A DNA stretch of 64,000 bases from assembly GCF_900129745.1 (NCBI RefSeq), contig NZ_FQWS01000001.1, positions 1,240,001 to 1,304,000 of the forward strand. Reading direction: 5' to 3'. Below are positions 62,261 to 64,000 of the stretch, one piece after another. The notes beneath the pieces were generated by a model, which was given only the letters and a program-made list of their open reading frames with translations, was not told where the DNA came from and did no database searches. Source of the stretch: Winogradskyella jejuensis. Its GTDB lineage: Bacteria > Bacteroidota > Bacteroidia > Flavobacteriales > Flavobacteriaceae. The first letter of the stretch is position 1, and each line of letters begins with the position of its first letter. The position numbers were made by a program, and so were the translations under genes.

Positions 62261-63631
62261 TTAAATGCCTAGAATTAATTTAGCAATCCAGAAATAGAGT
62301 AAAATACCTAAGATGTCGTTACTTGTGGTTATAAATGGACCAGTGGCAATAGCTGGGTCAATACCGCGCTTGTTTAAAAATAAAGGAACAAACGTCCCAA
62401 TAAGACCAGCAATAATAATTACGGCAACTAGAGAAACTGAAATTGCTAAGGCTTTATCCATTTCACCGTTATAAGCCCACACAAATACAAAGAGAAAAAT
62501 AGCCAAAATAACACCGTTTAGAGCAGCAAGTAACATCTCTTTTATAAGTCTGCTATTAACACTTCCTTTAACATCGTCATTAGCTAAACCTTGTACAATA
62601 ATTGCGCTAGATTGTACACCTACATTCCCTGCCATTGCAGCAATGAGTGGTGTGAAAAAGAATAAGACAGCATATTGATTAAAAGATTCTTGAAAACCTT
62701 CCATGATGATAAATGCCCCAATTCCACCAATTAATCCTAAAAATAACCATGGTAAGCGTGCACGAGTCAATTCTATAATACTATCATCTGAGTCTACATC
62801 TTGCGTAATACCTGCTGCTAATTGGTAATCTTTATCCGCCTCTTCTTTAAGGACATCGACAATATCATCAATTGTAATTCTACCAAGTAGGGTTAACTCA
62901 TCATCTACAACGGGAATAGCTTCTAAATCGTATTTTGCCATGACTCTAGCCACATCCTCCGCATCGTCCTTAACATTGACATAGTCTACATTGTCCTTTG
63001 CAATGTCTGCTATTTTTTCTTCGCTTTTTGCTGTGATAAGGTCTTTTAAAGACAATCTGCCTATAAGCTTTTCTTCTTTATTCACAACATAGATAGAGTG
63101 TACTCTTGTTACATCTTTGGCTTGTCCTCTTATTCGGCGTATACATCCGGCAACTGTCCATGTACCATAGACTTTTACAAGCTCTTTAGCCATGAGTCCA
63201 CCAGCAGTGTCTTCGTCATAAGCTAAAAGCTCTTGAATTTCAGCTTTGTGTTCTTCGTCTTCAATCTGAGAGATTACAGCTTCTTGACGAGCTTCGGGTA
63301 ACTCTGCAATAATATCTGCGGCATCATCGGTGTCTAATTCTTCAACCTCTTCTGCAATCTCTTTTGCTGAAAGGTTTTTAAGAATTTTTTCACGGACATC
63401 TTCATCAAGCTCAGTTAAAATATCTGAAGTGGTTTCGCTATCAAGGAGTTTGATAATATAGATAGCTTCTTCAAAATTTATCTCATCTAAAATCTCTGCA
63501 ATATCTGCATAGTGAAACTCATTAAGAAGCACCTTCAACTGCTTATTATCTTGATTAATGATAAGTTGTTGAACGTTCTCTAAAAGCTCGTCCGTGAGTT
63601 GAAATTGGATATTTTCTTGAGTTTCTTCCAC
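62261..63631 (-). CDS. mgtE: Magnesium transporter MgtE
   Basis: The 456-residue protein is taken from a GTG at 63631; a TTG at 63673 gives 470 residues but overlaps rsmA by 20 bases and adds a non-conserved leader. It has an N-terminal MgtE superhelix (~10-125; EILDEINFEEAIYIIKLL, LDTDDAADIIAELPEARQ), two CBS domains (~135-255), and a membrane domain with five helices (~280-456; GNVGVQSSAIIVQGLA is the pore signature). It imports Mg2+ and is gated by Mg2+ bound to the cytosolic domains. Confidence 0.93.
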   Translation of the reverse strand: MEETQENIQFQLTDELLENVQQLIINQDNKQLKVLLNEFHYADIAEILDEINFEEAIYIIKLLDSETTSDILTELDEDVREKILKNLSAKEIAEEVEELDTDDAADIIAELPEARQEAVISQIEDEEHKAEIQELLAYDEDTAGGLMAKELVKVYGTWTVAGCIRRIRGQAKDVTRVHSIYVVNKEEKLIGRLSLKDLITAKSEEKIADIAKDNVDYVNVKDDAEDVARVMAKYDLEAIPVVDDELTLLGRITIDDIVDVLKEEADKDYQLAAGITQDVDSDDSIIELTRARLPWLFLGLIGGIGAFIIMEGFQESFNQYAVLFFFTPLIAAMAGNVGVQSSAIIVQGLANDDVKGSVNSRLIKEMLLAALNGVILAIFLFVFVWAYNGEMDKALAISVSLVAVIIIAGLIGTFVPLFLNKRGIDPAIATGPFITTSNDILGILLYFWIAKLILGI

Positions 63632-63653
63632 AGAGAATTTAAAAGTAATTAGC

Positions 63654-64000
63654 TTAATTTTTGTCTTTTTCAATCAAAGTCGTCAACTCAATAAATTGAG
63701 CGACACTTAATTGTTCTGGACGCTGCCCAAATATAGCATTTGCTTTTAAATTATCGGAAAGATTGAATGTTTTTAAACTGTTACGGAGTGTTTTTCTTCG
63801 TTGTTGGAATCCCATTTTTACAACCCTGAAGAACAATTTTTCATCACAAGGTAAGCTGTAGTTTTCTTTTCGTGTGAGTAATAACACTCCAGAATCTACT
63901 TTTGGAGGTGGATTAAAAACACTTGGAGGCACTGTAAATAAATAGTCTGCATCGTAAAATGCTTGTGTTAAAACCGAAAGAATACCATAAACTTTGCTGC
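63654..64000 (-). CDS. rsmA: 16S rRNA dimethyltransferase RsmA, C-terminal part (5' end outside window)
   Basis: The visible 115 residues are open at the 5' end and stop at 63654. They include [18 protein letters not shown], which is the classical RsmA/KsgA/Erm-like substrate-side loop, and the helical C-terminal domain with [20 protein letters not shown]. The enzyme dimethylates A1518 and A1519 of 16S rRNA. It precedes mgtE on the same strand. Confidence 0.93.
   Translation of the reverse strand, partial: SKVYGILSVLTQAFYDADYLFTVPPSVFNPPPKVDSGVLLLTRKENYSLPCDEKLFFRVVKMGFQQRRKTLRNSLKTFNLSDNLKANAIFGQRPEQLSVAQFIELTTLIEKDKN

Noticed and set aside
1..64000. tRNA, rRNA, CRISPR arrays, insertion sequences and riboswitches.
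   Set aside because: I looked through the spacers for these and saw no cloverleaf, repeat-spacer array, transposase or known aptamer; small non-coding RNAs cannot be excluded by eye.

Overview
The window looks like chromosomal DNA from a marine-type member of the Flavobacteriaceae (Bacteroidota); I would not name a genus. The reasons are its AT-rich composition, a TonB-dependent receptor with an N-terminal CarboxypepD_reg-like domain, a DUF5689-type lipoprotein, a complete MoxR-DUF58-Bat operon, DUF4199 and an OlsF-type bifunctional acyltransferase, and several promoters with the Bacteroidota -7 box TAnnTTTG. I see no rRNA, tRNA, CRISPR array, insertion sequence or prophage. Coding density is very high and no gene-free stretch exceeds 300 bases.

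Layout. 1-2.2 kb: the end of one M16 peptidase gene and a whole second one that lacks the zinc motif. 2.3-4.2 kb: an EamA transporter, a cysteine-rich HMA lipoprotein and a small membrane protein. 4.2-9.7 kb: a TonB receptor and DUF5689 lipoprotein, divergent from a secreted endonuclease/exonuclease/phosphatase-family protein; I infer a nutrient (possibly phosphate or nucleic acid) acquisition locus. 9.8-19.4 kb: a minus-strand block with penicillin-binding protein 1C, a small ABM protein, a giant alpha-2-macroglobulin lipoprotein with an intact thioester, and an SH3-type periplasmic protein, which fits envelope repair and protection. 19.6-23.8 kb: an ALDH7-type dehydrogenase and a DUF1800/DUF1501 secretion pair. 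24-27.2 kb: a four-gene minus-strand block (AlbA_2 protein, DUF1801, SDR, aldo/keto reductase).

27.4-36.6 kb: the MoxR-DUF58-(unknown)-BatA-BatB-BatC-BatD-BatE operon, linked by short gaps and overlaps. 36.6-41 kb: a small membrane protein, then SulP transporter, beta-carbonic anhydrase and a second SulP transporter, a probable bicarbonate uptake and hydration unit. 41-45.6 kb: CvpA, a small conserved protein, pheS, an unknown protein, gpsA and a lipoprotein behind a sigma-54-like promoter. 45.7-53.3 kb: an unknown protein, a TlpA-like thioredoxin, EamA and mfd (coupled), a TerB protein and fructose-1,6-bisphosphatase. 53.4-58 kb: GNAT, aspartokinase, OlsF-type acyltransferase and a CarboxypepD_reg-like protein in one operon. 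58-64 kb: a minus-strand block of small proteins with a membrane-tethered LuxR-type regulator, a 2-hydroxyacid dehydrogenase, a cupin, MgtE and the 3' end of rsmA.

The most useful non-coding signals are two sigma-54-like -24/-12 promoters (8632-8648 and 44624-44640), a REP-like paired palindrome at 61791-61862 whose arms show compensatory base changes, a related single copy just before pheS, an inverted repeat with 21-bp half-site spacing beside the LuxR-type regulator (60383-60412), and nested inverted repeats at 41519-41634. I did not find a clearly new multi-gene system. The best candidates for new biology are the endonuclease/TonB locus, the cysteine-repeat HMA lipoprotein, the LuxR-type regulator with its putative operator, and the aspartokinase-OlsF linkage.
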